NCBI GenBank assembly: GCA_033557465.1
Contig: CM066041.1
Coordinates: forward strand, 158,757,532 to 158,821,531
Length of the DNA stretch: 64,000 bases
Origin: Ichthyophis bannanicus
Taxonomy: Eukaryota > Chordata > Amphibia > Gymnophiona > Ichthyophiidae
Reading direction: 5' to 3'
Positions 42,190 to 52,640 of this stretch are shown here, in pieces (positions within the stretch are counted from its first letter, which is position 1; every line of letters begins with the position of its first letter). Under the pieces are notes generated by a model. It was not told the origin of the DNA. It made no database searches and saw only the letters and a list, made by a program, of their open reading frames with translations. The position numbers and the translations under genes were made by a program.

Positions 42190-43185
42190 AATTATTTTAA
42201 AAAGCTTATATACAGTACCACCAATTGCTAGAGCATTCGTGGCAGTGTACAAAGACCTAAAATCAACACCATTACAATAAATCAATTTCATACCCCCCCA
42301 AATAAAAATAAGATAATCTAAAATAAACCCCCCCAACCCATAAAAATACTGCCTGCAGTCCCAATCAATAAAGGAGCCCACCAGAGAGAATCTGCTAACC
42401 CACATTACGGAAAGAGCAAAAGTCTTTAAAGTCTTCCTAAACAACAACAGATGTGTCTCTCTGAAATTCCACCACATGGTAACCGCCACAGCTGTAGACG
42501 TACCTCAGAGCAACTAAGCAGCACCAACAGACATTCCTCAGTGGATCGCAAGGTCTGACTTGGTACATACCAATGTAACAACTCCTTCAAATACCAGGAT
42601 CCAATTCCCCATAAAACTTTAAATGCCAAAACCAATAATTTAAAACACATTGTTTCATCGGAAGACAATGCAGGTGGTGCAGAACTCCCGCTACTGGATC
42701 ATGCTTCTGCAGACCCCAAATCACACGAGCAACCGAGTTCTGCAGCACCTACAACTTCCTCAAAAGATAAGAAGGCAAACCTATATACAACGTGTTACAG
42801 TAGTCCAGGCAGACAATTACCAACGCCTGGACCACACCACACAACATGTCCTGATTCAAATCAGGTATCAATAGCTGAACCAAATGCAAATTTATAAACG
42901 TGGCACGCACCACCTGCGACACCTGTTGCCTAAAGTCAAGCTCACTGTCCAAGATGACACCTAATTCCAAAATCTCACTTTTCCAGGGTAACTGAACACC
43001 CCCAATAGAAAGCCCCAAAGGCAGACTATCCTTGCTAAGGTTCCCACAAATCAATACCTCAGATTTCTTAATATTCAAGACTAAAAGGTGAGAGTATAAC
43101 CAGACTGCAATGTCTTCCAAGCAAGAATTCACTCACTGGCTCACAGCTGCCTCATCCTCATCAATTTCAGTTAGTATAGCTGTTT
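42190..43185 (-). mobile_element. L2-type LINE, 3' fragment
   Basis: The minus frame 43132-42749 reads LVLNIKKSEVLI, LELGVILDSELDFRQQV and LVIVCLDYCNTLYIGLPSYLL, the RT C-terminal segments of L2-like LINEs. The remaining 3' UTR extends to about 42190. A poly-A/T run at 43182-43200 abuts it. Confidence 0.78.
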
Positions 43186-43319
43186 AAAAAAAAAAAAAAA
43201 GGTTAGAACAAGTTCCTGGACAAAAAGCCCATAGACAATTATTAAAGAGGACCAGGGAAATCCACTGCTTACCCAGAGATGAGCAAAGCAGAATCTGTGT
43301 ACCTTTTTGGAATCCTGAC

Positions 43320-43415
43320 AGGTACTCGTGGCCTGGGTTGGTCACTGTTGGAAACAGGATACTGAGCTTGATGGATCTTGGTCTGACCTAGTATGGCATT
43401 TCTTATGAGGAGAAG
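43320..43415 (+). repeat. CR1-type LINE 3' tail
   Basis: Same tail as at 500-605: 'cactgttggaaacaggatac', then 'gatggatcttggtctgacct', ending TTTCTTATGAGG. Confidence 0.7.
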
Positions 43416-43599
43416 GGAGAGCTAGCTACAGAACTCAAACATCTGGGATAGCAAAAAGAGCAAGCCAGAAATCAATTGTGACCTATAGCAGTGTTTCGCC
43501 ATCACCTTCAGCATAGTTACTCACCTGTAACAGGTGATCTCTGGGAACAGCAGGAATTTAGTCCTCACATATGGGTATCGTCGGTACCGACGGAGCCTG

Positions 43600-43625
43600 T
43601 GCGGGAATGCTCTCCAGCGTCCAAT
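43600..43625. promoter_or_regulatory. Terminal repeat core of D5
   Basis: Short palindromic block around GTCGGTACCGAC (43582-43593) followed by the GCCTGTGCGGGAA segment. The same palindrome is kept in the other terminal repeats (54530, 41000, and as GTCGGTTCCGAC at 35943), so it may matter for the element. Function is inferred from conservation only. Confidence 0.3.
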
Positions 43626-43983
43626 TAGAAAGCTTTTGGAAGCATCCCACAGCACCTGCGTGCTGCCTTCCCGCCTTTCCCAACTGCCTCTCTCCAGTTG
43701 AGTTTTAAAGCTGAGACAAAGAGAGAGAGAGGGAAAGAGATAGATAGATAGAGAGATACAACTCCTAGGAGAGGTGGGTGGGTTGTGAGGACTAAATTCC
43801 GGCTGTTACAGGTGAGTAACTATACTATCTCCAGGAACAAGCAGGAATGTAGTCATCACATATGGAGACTCCCTAGCTTTAGGTGCCAGGGAGAGACTCC
43901 AGAAGCTGTGTGCCCCTGAGAAGGGCTCCACTTCCCCCCCATGGATCTCTGGGATCCTACCAGGGATGGTGGGTAGGAGTTGA

Positions 43984-45400
43984 TTAGGTATGGAACAGGT
44001 GTTGGAGAACAGCCTGACCAAACAAGGCATCCCGGCGGGAGTCCTTGTCCAAGCAGTAATGGGCTGTGAAGGTATGAACAGAGGCCCAGGTGGCTGCTCG
44101 ACAGATGTCGTCAATAGACACAGAGTGCAGATGAGCCATTGAGGCTGCCATGGCTCTCCAGAGAAATGTTCTTACTCTGATAGGCAAAGGAAATACACTA
44201 AGCAATCCAGTTGGAGACTGGAAGTCCCAAATGAGAAGGATCAAAAGCAACAAAGAGTTGAGAGGACTTTCTATGTTGCTGTGTTCTTTGTAAGTAAAAG
44301 GCTAAAGCTCTTTTACAATACAAGGTATGAAGATTCCTCTCTGCATTTGATGCATGAGGCCTTGGAAAAAACACAGGTAGGTAGACCGCTTGGTTCAGAT
44401 GAAAAGGCGAGACCACCTTTGGCATAAAGTGTGGATGAGTCCTAAGGACTACCTTGTCATGATGGAACTTTGTATAAGGTGGATCAGCTACTAGCGCTTG
44501 CAACTCACTAATGCGGCGTGCTGATGTGATTGCAATGAGAAAGATAGCCTTCCAAGAAAGGAATTTCAAGGAGGTAGTAGCTAAAGGTTCAAAAGGTGGC
44601 TTCATGAGCTGCCCAAGAACCATGTTTAAGTCCCATGCCACCGGTGGTGGCTTAATGGGAGGCTTAGTTAGAAGAAGGCCTCTTATAAATCTTGCTATAA
44701 GAGGATGAGAGGAAATAGGCTGTCCATTTAGAGGTTTAAAGGAAACTGTAATAGCACTCAAATGGACCCTTACTGAATTAGTCTTAAGACCTGCATTGGA
44801 TAAATGAAGGAGATACTCCAGCAAAGATTCCAGAGGTATCGCAAGAGGGTTACGACCCTTTTGCGAACACCATATGGTAAACCTTTTCCACTTGAAAGCA
44901 TAAGAGCGTCTTGTGGAAGGTTTCCTGGAAGCAAAAAGAATATCTTTTACTTGCTGAGGGAGATTAAGATCATGGAGAGCTAGGCCTTCAGCAACCAAGC
45001 CCTGAGATGCAGAGACTGGGGATTGGAATGCCATAACATTCCGTCCTCCTGAGATAGGAGATCTGGAGCAGACCCTAACTCCAGGGAGGGAGCTTGAGAG
45101 AGATGTAGAAGCAAAGGGTACCACACTTGCCGTGGCCAATGTGGAGCTATGAGAATCATATGGCCTCTGTCTCTCTGAAGCTTGAATAGGGTTTTGGGAA
45201 TTAGGGGAATGGGTGGAAAGGCATACAGGAAGTCTTGACCCCAGTAAAGGAGGAAAGCATCCCTGGCCTGAACCCCCTGAGCCGGAATTCTGGAACAGAA
45301 CCGGGGAGGTTTGGCACTCAACGGACTTGCCAAGAGGTCTATGCCCGGGGTTCCCCAAAGTTGAAAAATCTTGGCCACCTGGTCTGCATGCAGAGACCAC
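43984..45400 (-). pseudogene. D5 tyrosine recombinase, HxxR region deleted
   Basis: The frame from 45400 reads KDILFASRKPSTRRSYAFK, LHLSNAGLKTNSVRVHLSAI and AITSARRISELQALV with the box I Arg. A TAG ends it at 44198-44200 (after LPVSNWIA). A deletion of about 25 bases near 44150-44160 then removes the segment holding His-x-x-Arg and shifts frame. The second frame reads SMAHLHSVSIDDICRAATWA and HTFTAHYCLDKD with the Tyr, to 43984. It cannot be catalytic as it stands. Confidence 0.85.
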
Positions 45401-45576
45401 TCATGTGGAAGCAGAACTCGACTGAGTCTGTCTGCCCAAGAGTTTTGAATGCCTGGAAGATACACTGCCAGGAGATGAATCTGATGCTCTCTGGCGAGGG
45501 CCCATAGTCGCAAAGCTTCGTTGCAAAGCGACAGAGAGCCTGTTCCCCCCTGCTTGTTCACATAGAACATGACTAC
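44980..45576 (-). pseudogene. D5 RNase H, downstream part
   Basis: Open frame on the minus strand starting VVMFYVNKQGGTGSLSLCNE at the D6 boundary, then NSWADRLSRVLLPHEWSLHA and LIPKTLFKLQRDRG, to a stop at 44980. It is the continuation of 51305-52640 after D6 is removed. The last part overlaps the recombinase frame. Confidence 0.85.
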
Positions 45577-45844
45577 AGAGTAGTTATTCACCTGTAACAG
45601 GTGTTCTCCAGGAGCAGCAGGAATCAGTCCTCACATATGGGTGTCATCGGCGCCGATGAAGCCCCAGCGGAGCATTTCCCCAGCTTTCTATGAAAGCCTT
45701 TGGGAATGCAGGCACGCATGCGTGGTTCACTTCCCGCCTAAAGGTGCCATCTTACCTCAGTCAAATGACATAGCTAAGAACAGCACACAAAAATGAAAAA
45801 TAAACTATGTACAACTGGAACTCCAAGGGGAGGAGGGAGGGTTG

Positions 45845-45945
45845 TGAGGACTGATTCCTGCTGCTCCTGGAGAACACCTGTTACAGGTGAGTAACTACTC
45901 TTTCTCCAGGACCAAGCAGGAAGTCAGTCCTCACATATGGGTGAC
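45845..45945 (-). repeat. D6 internal complementary region
   Basis: Reads GAGTAACTACTCT directly followed by TTCTCCAGGACCAAGCAGG, which are the complements of the two outer ends. The junction is at 45901/45902. Confidence 0.9.
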
Positions 45946-46076
45946 TCCCAAGCTCTGGGCTACCGAGGAACCCAGGCTGAACAAGAGAACTCCCTCTAGT
46001 CTCAGCAGCAAAGAAAGGCTTTTCAAGGACACAACCTCCACCGGTAGCCCAACAGAGGGCAGGAGTTGCCTAAACC

Positions 46077-47102
46077 TCAGAGATTCCGGAGTACTGCTTG
46101 GCCAAAAGCACTGTCCCTACGGGACTCCCTCTCCAGACAGTAATGGGCCGCAAAATTCTGGCTTGAAGACCAATTTGCAGCCCTGCAGATGTCTACCAAG
46201 GGCACAGAGTGGAGATGAGCCACTGAGGCAGCCATTGCTCTGACACGGTGGGCCGTAACCTGACCCTGCAAAGGAAGGTCAGCCGCCTTGTAAGCCCAGG
46301 TGATACAGTCAGCCACCCAGATGGACAAGGTACGCTTGGACACAGCCAACTCCAACTTATTGGGGTCAAAGGATACGAAGAGCTGAGTAGCCCTTCTATG
46401 CCCCTGCGTACGGTCAAGGTAGAAGGATAAGGCTCCCCTACAGTCCAGGGTATGCAGGACTGCTTCAGCCTGGCTTGCATGAGGCCTAGGGAAGAATGTT
46501 GGAAGAACCACCTCCTGATTGAGGTGGAAAGAGGAAACAACCTTTGGGAGGAATTTTGGATGAGTCCTGAGGACTACCCTGTTCCGATAAATCCTGGTGT
46601 AAGGCCTATCACAGACCAGGGCCTGAAGCTCACTCACTCACCTAGCCGAAGTAAGGGCTATCAGGAAGAGTGTCTTCAAGGATAGGAAGCATAGTGGACA
46701 AGTAGCCATCGGCTCAAAAGGTGGGCGAGTCAGTTGCTGCAAGACCACATTCAACTCCCACTCAGGGGCAGGAGGACGGATTGGAGGCTTGAGCAAAAGC
46801 AAGCCCCTGAGAAAGCGGGACACCAAGGGGTGAACTGGCAGAGAATGTCCTTCCACCAGTGAGTGGTGAGCTGCTAGAGCTGAGAGGTGGACCCGAACAG
46901 AATTTGACTTAAGTCCCTGATTGGACAAGTGCAGTAAGTACTGAAGCACCACTGGTACAGTACAGGAGAAAGGATCCTCTGTACCTAGCTGACACCACAC
47001 AGAAAACCTTTTCCACTTGAGAGCATAGGTTTTTCTAGTGGACTGTTTCCTAGAGGCTAGGACAACCTCCTCAACTTCCTGAGGTAGGCCCCAAGGAGCC
47101 AA
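46077..47102 (-). pseudogene. D6 tyrosine recombinase, stop at the catalytic Arg codon
   Basis: About 342 codons in one frame from ATG 47102 (MAPWGLPQEVEEVVL) to 46077. The core-binding part reads RKTYALKWKRFSVWC and LHLSNQGLKSNSVRVHLSAL. The frame is broken only by TGA at 46638-46640, between LFLIALTSAR and VSELQALV. In D4 and D5 the second Arg of SARRISEL sits there, so a CGA to TGA change hits the box I catalytic Arg. His-x-x-Arg (TAHRVRAM) and the Tyr segment (NFAAHYCLERE) are kept. Confidence 0.88.
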
Positions 47103-47104
47103 AA

Positions 47105-49085
47105 CTACCCTTGCAGCCTCCAGGCCATCAAATTGAGAGCTTTGAGATTGGGGTGAAGAAGGGAACCCTTATCCTGAGAGAGAAGGTCAGGTTGCAACCC
47201 CAGAGGCAGTGGGGGGTCCATTGCCAGCTGAAGCAGAAGTGGAAACCAAGGTTGTCTCGGCCACCTGGGAGCCACCAGCAGGACCGAGGCCTTGTCCTGA
47301 AGAATTTTGAACAGGGTTCGGGCCACCAGGGGCATGGGAGGAAACGCATACAGGAGGCCCTGAGACCAGGGAATCAGACAAGCATCCGGTGCTATCCTCA
47401 AAGGATGCGGTTGCCTGGAGCAGAACTTTGGCAGTTGCTTGTTCAGTGGACTGGCAAACAGATCTATCCAAGGGAGACCCCATTTCAGGAAAATCTTCTG
47501 AACTACCAAGGGATGCAGCTGCCACTCGTGGGGCTGCAAAATCCTGCTCAACCTGTTGGCCAGGCAGTTCTCCTGTCCTGGAAGGTACACAGCCCTGAGG
47601 AGCATGTTGTGCTTTAGGGCGAATGAACAAAGGTCTTGAGCTTCCCGACAAAGGAGCCTGGACCCAGTGCCGCCCTGTTTGTTCACATAAAACATGGCCA
47701 CCTGGTTGTCTGTCTGAACCAGGACAGATTGATGAGCCAGGGCAGGAGAAAAAGCTTGGAGAGCTAGACGAATAGCCCTGAGTTCCAGGAGATTGATCTG
47801 TTGTGCCGCCTCCCAAGGGGACCACAGGCCCTGGGTGCACTTGTCTAGACAATGAGCTCCCCAGCCCTGCAGGGAGGCGTCGGTGGTCAGTACCACCGTG
47901 TACCCAGGAATCTGAAAGGGCATTCCTTTTAGTAGATTGGGTGGGTGCAGCCACCAGCTGAGGGAGTTCAAAAAGTGTCTGGACACCCTTATCCTGTCCC
48001 TGAGGCTGCCTGTGGCCTGTGACCACTGAGTCCGAAGGCACCACTGTGCAGGCCTCATATGGAGCCTGGCATTGGGGGTCACATGTACTGTCGAAGCCAT
48101 GTGGCCTAGAAGCCTCAGGAAGAGTCTGGCGGAGACCAGTGACCTGTTGAGAAACTGGTTTGCCAAGGCTATCAATCTTTGTGCTCTGTCTTCTGGCAAG
48201 AAAGCCTTTGCCAGGAGAGAGTTCAGCATTGCTCCTATGAATTCCAAATTCTGGGAGGGGAGCAAAGAGGACTTTGCAAAGTTTATGACAAAGCCTAGGC
48301 TTTGAAGAAGAGCAATAGTTCTGAGGGTGGCTTGGTTGGCCTCTTGGCACGTCTGACCCCTGATGAGCCAGTCGTCCAGATAGGGGAATACAAAGATTCC
48401 CTGATTCCTCAGGTAGGCCGCCACCACTGCCAGGCATTTGGTAAAGACCCTGGGAGCGGAGGTTAGGCCAAAAGGCAGTACTCTACTTTCTGTGGTCTGG
48501 ATGAATGAGGATGTGAGTGTACGCATCCTTTAGATCTAAGGAGCATAGCCAATCTCCCTGCTGGAGGTAGGGCAGAAGTGTTCCAAGAGTAAGCATCTTG
48601 AACCTTTCCCTCTCTAGGAACTTGTTTAGGTTCCTGAGATCCAGAATAGGTCGAAGGCCACCGGTTCTTTTGGGTACCAGGAAATACCTGGAGTAGATCC
48701 CCTGACCTTGCAAGTGGGGAGGCACAGGCTCCACCGCCCTGTCCACCAACAGACCCTGAAGCTCCTGAAGGAGAAGGTCTGTGTGCAGGGAAGGCCTTGG
48801 AGGCTCTCCTGGAAAGTGTGGTGGAGGCAGTTGGTGAAAATGAAGTGCATAGCCCTTGTGGACTATGTCCAACACCCAATTATCCCCGGTGATGAGGGGC
48901 CACTGGTGGGCAAAGAGGGCGAGGCGACCTCCTGTGCAGGGTTGGGATAGCAGGGATGGAGAGGCTACGCTCAAGGAGTCAAAAATCCCCACCCTGCTGA
49001 GTGGGAGCAGGGGCCGGAGGCTTGGGGGTCCTCTGCCTACGGGGCCCATTACCCTGCCCCTTGGCCTGCTGACCCTGGGGTGCAA
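47105..49085 (-). pseudogene. D6 reverse transcriptase-RNase H, small internal deletion
   Basis: The first frame (49085-48483) reads YFLVPKRTGGLRPILDLRNL and SLDLKDAYTHILIHPDHRK. A loss of about 37 bases near 48490 removes the segment equivalent to YLRFLFQGKHYQY and shifts frame. The second frame (48526-47105) continues VLPFGLTSAPRVFTK, IFVFPYLDDWLI with YLDD, LTTDASLQGWGAHC, INLLELRAIRLAL, QTDNQVAMFYVNKQGG and NCLANRLSRIL. Catalytic residues are present. The stop at 47105 comes three bases before the recombinase start. Confidence 0.87.
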
Positions 49086-50907
49086 CTTGGGCAGCCTGAT
49101 ACTGAGGGTACTGTTTGTAGGCAGTGCCCTTCCTCGGGTAAAAGGGCTTTTTACCCAAGCCCTTCTTCTTCTGAGAAGGGGCAGAGGTCTTCCTAGACAG
49201 CCTTGTCCTTGTAAGGTGCTCGGTTTCGAGCTGAGCAGCCTTCTCGGTCATGGGCTTGCCAAAAAGGTTCTCACCTCGGCAAGGGACATCGACCAAATTG
49301 TCCTGAACCCATGGCTCGAGGTCCGATGACTGCAGCCATGCCTGGCGTCGAGCCGCGATGCCGGCTGCTGCAACTCGGGCCGAAGCCTCGAAGCCATCGT
49401 AGGCGCCGTGGGACATGAACTTTGAGCAGTCCCGAATCCCCGAGGACAAGGACTTGAATCTCTGCAAGGGCTCCCTGGAGAGTCCAGCAGAGAACCCGGC
49501 CAACTCCTTGGCCAGGTCCCGCAAGTACATGCCCATGTACAGCTGGTAAGACTGGACACGGCAAGCAAGCATTGAGCCCTGGAAGCACTTTCTACCGACG
49601 CCATCGAGGTTCCGGGCCTCCCTGCCCGGGGCCACCGCAGAGTGCATCTTCTGACTCTTCAGACGATGCATGGCTGATTCCACAACCATGGAATGGTGTG
49701 GTAGCTGTGCCTTCTGAAAGCCAGGGCTCTTCCGGAGTCGATAGATCGAATCGACTCGCTTGCTTAGAACCGGCGCCGAGGCCGGTGCCTCCCACATCCG
49801 GAAGAGGAGCCGTTCCAGCATCAGAGGAACCGGGACAGTAAAGGCCTCCTTCGGAGGAGAGTCATACTGCAGGGCCTCGAGCTCTTCAGCTCAAGGCGCT
49901 TCCTCGGGGTCTGCCGGAATAGCCAAGGCAGTGGCCATATCCCGGACAAACTCCGAGAACCGGGTATCCTCCGGAGGGGATCTACTCCGGGGCTCAGACT
50001 GCGGTGAGTCCGATGGGACGCACCGACTCTTGAACGTATCGGGGGACTCCTCATCCTCTGTCTCCCAGGCGGACTCGTCTGACGAGGAGTCAGGGTCCGA
50101 CCCCGCGGGACCCTGGAGCACCCCGCCCCAACGCTGGAGGCACCGGTGTCGACGCCCTCGGTCCCGAACGGGAGGTCGAGGGAGACCGCGACCGAGGTCG
50201 ACTTCGAGCCATGATGGACTCTAGCATCGGCTCAATCTCCGGGGTCGACTTCGAAGTCGATGTCCCGGTGGTCGGGGCAGATGCGCCAGACAGGCTGGCC
50301 ATCAGTGCCCGCTGCTGTTCCATGAAGGCAGACAATCTGCTCTCCAAGGCTGTCATCCTGAGACTCAGCTCGGGAGACGCAGCAGCCATCGACTTGGGCC
50401 CCGGCGGTGCCGGGCCTGACGTCGGCTCTCTGGGAGAAGAGTCCTCGAGGACCACAGGGCTTGTGTGTCCAGCAGACTCCGGCTCCACGCGAGGAACTTT
50501 GGCAGGCTTCTCTTGTTCCACGGGCCCGGGGCGACAGTCAGGGGTCTTAGACCTGGCCCTCGAGGAGCCAGGGACCTCCTCCGACACCGCCCTCACGAGC
50601 CGCTTCTTCCTCTTGCGTTCCCGGTCGGGGGACCCCCTGTCCGAGGAGCTTCGACGGCGCTCGGGATCCGAATCCCGAGATGTCGAGTCCTCAGACGAGG
50701 TCTGGGCCCGGCCGGAGGCTGAGTCCGAGAAAAGCCTTCTTTCTGCTGCTGACGACTTCAGAGTGCCTTGGAAGACATCTTCCCACATGGTCCACACGTC
50801 TTAGGGTCGTGATCAGAACCGAGGCACCGAAGGCAGCAGTCGTGTGTGTCGGTGAGAGACATCAACTTCTTACACCGATCATACTTATTGAAACCGCTGG
50901 AAGCCAT
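48979..50907 (-). pseudogene. D6 gag-like protein, two frameshifts and a stop
   Basis: Starts MASSGFNKYDRCKKLMSLTD with the cysteine module (the second Cys of the first pair is Leu; CLRC and CGPC are present). An apparent CT insertion near 50752-50757 moves to the next frame, which carries a long Ser/Arg/Pro-rich charged linker. A slip in a G run near 50110 returns to the first frame. A TGA at 49891-49893 follows DPEEAP, then LERLLFRMWEAP, LPHHSMVVESAMHRLKSQK, YQLYMGMYLRDLAKELAGF and PCRGENLFGKPM to 48979. Confidence 0.82.
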
Positions 50908-51304
50908 CGGGGAAAAAAAAAAGAGTCCCCGCAAGGTCAAAGGACTGGCCTTCCAGGGAAAAAGCAAAAAAGGGCGTGAACGCCAACCACGAAGGGCAAA
51001 AACCGAAAAAGAAGAATCGGGCTCGATACCGGTGTACCGAACCCGGCAGGAGGGAAGAAAAAAATAGCGAGAATCACCAAAAAAATCAAACTTTTATCCA
51101 GGATGACAGGACACACGTCCGGTGGGCTTCTCGAAAAAAGAGAGACTGAGGTAAGATGGCACCTTTAGGCGGGAAGGGAACCGCGCATGCGTGCCTGCAT
51201 TCCCAAAGGCTTTCATAGAAAGCTGGGGAAATGCTCCGCTGGGGCTTCATCGGCACCAATGACACCCATATGTGAGGACTGACTTCCTGCTTGGTCCTGG
51301 AGAA

Positions 51305-52640
51305 TTGATTGTCCGTATGAATAAGGACCGTCTTGTAGCTGAGCAGGGTGTGGAACACTTGCAGAGCAAGGAAAATTGCTCTGAGCTCCAAGAGATTGAT
51401 ATGTAGATGACTCTCCTGTGGAGACCAGGTGCCTTGGGTGGAGAGGTCTTGCAGATGAGCTCCCCAACCCATTGGAGAAGCATCTGTTGTGAGAGTTGCT
51501 TGGGGTAAGGGTTGTTGAAATGGAGACCCCAGCAACAGGTTTTGAGTGGACTTCCACCACTGGAGGGACAAAATAAGGCGACTTGTGTTTGCTATTTTGT
51601 CTGACAGGCATCCTGATGCCTGGGTCCATTGAGTGGATAAAGTCCACTGGGCTGCCCTCATATGGAGGCGAGCATAGGGAGCCACATGTACAGTAGATGC
51701 CATGTGGCCTAGTAGTTATAACATTTCTTGAGCAGTGAGATGAGGCTTTAGCACTGCTTGAGAAGCTAACTGCACCATGCGAAGGCAGCGGGCCTGAGGA
51801 AGATAGGCCCTTGCCTTTCTGGTATCCAGCAAAGCTCCTATGAACTCTAGAGACTGAGTGGGAGTTAGACTGGATTTTGGGATGTTTATTACAAGACCCA
51901 AACACTGAAGGATACGTATTGTGCAGGATAGAGAAGTCCTGGCCTCTGACTCTGTTGGGGCTCGAATGAGCCAATCGTCTAAGTCGGGGAAGACGAATAT
52001 CCTTAGAGTGCGGAGAAATGCTGCTACGACAGCCATGCATTTCGTGAACACCCTTAGTGCTGAGGCCCTGCCAAAAGGAAGCACCCTGTATTGGTAGTGC
52101 TTTCCTTGAAAAAGGAACCGAAGGAACCTTCTGTGGGTTGGATGGATGAGGACATGGGTGTACGCATCCTTGAGATCTAGAGAACAAAGCCAATCCTGAC
52201 TCTGAAGGTATGGCAGCAGACACCCAAGAGAAATCATCTTGAATTTCTCTTTGACAAGGAATTTGTTCAACTCTCTGAGGTCCAAGATAGGTCTGTATCC
52301 CCCTGTTTTCTTTGGAATAAGGAAATAAGGGGAGTAGAACCCTGTACCCTGCTGATGAATGGGTACTTCTTCTATTGCCCCTTGGGCAAGAAGGATAGCG
52401 ACCTCCTGCCCTAACAGGTTGATGAGAGAGGTCGGAGAATTGAACTGCCTTACTATTGTGTGAGGGGGCATGCTTGAAAAATGAAGCTTGTACCCCTCCT
52501 TTATGATGGAGAGTGTCCAATGCTCTGCTGTTATCTGCCCCCATCTGGGGGCAAAGTGACATAACCTTCCTGGAATGGTGGAAGGCTATGGTCCCCCGGG
52601 AGCCAGGAAGGCTAAGTTCTCTAGCTGAAAGTCAAAGGCC
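51305..52640 (-). pseudogene. D5 reverse transcriptase-RNase H, upstream part, YLDD lost
   Basis: The frame from about 52640 (DFQLENLAFLAP) continues in ORF 52471-51716: LIPKKTGGYRPILDLRELNK, SLDLKDAYTHV, and then FPDLDDW, where the catalytic Tyr is Asp (codon 51983-51985). PFGRASALRVFTK also departs from PFGLASAPRVFTK. A TAA at 51716-51718 replaces the Arg of EMLRLLGHMAS. The same frame continues to LLELRAIFLAL and LIHTDN, where D6 begins. The RT is dead by both changes. Confidence 0.87.

Larger units (their letters stand above)
45577..51304 (-). mobile_element. DIRS retrotransposon D6, full length, inside D5
   Basis: 5728 bases. The plus-strand left end is AGAGTAGTTATTCACC and the right end ...TTGGTCCTGGAGAA. 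The internal complementary region (45845-45945) has its junction at 45901/45902 and matches the right end perfectly over 40 bases and the left end with one mismatch. The flanks (ending GACTAC, resuming TTGATTG) align without gap or duplication to the same RNase H region in D6 itself (47690-47720). Coding order on the minus strand is gag, RT-RNase H, recombinase. Confidence 0.92.

Noticed and set aside
47187..48437. 416-codon minus-strand open frame.
   Set aside because: Shadow of the D6 RT-RNase H frame, which carries YLDD and the RNase H motifs.
51086..51703. Apparent fusion of RNase H to a novel C-terminal tail.
   Set aside because: The tail is translated D6 terminal repeat after the insertion point, so the fusion is accidental.
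51213..52562. 449-codon minus-strand open frame crossing the D5/D6 boundary.
   Set aside because: Shadow frame of D5 RT running into the D6 terminal repeat; Ser/His-rich composition with no domain.
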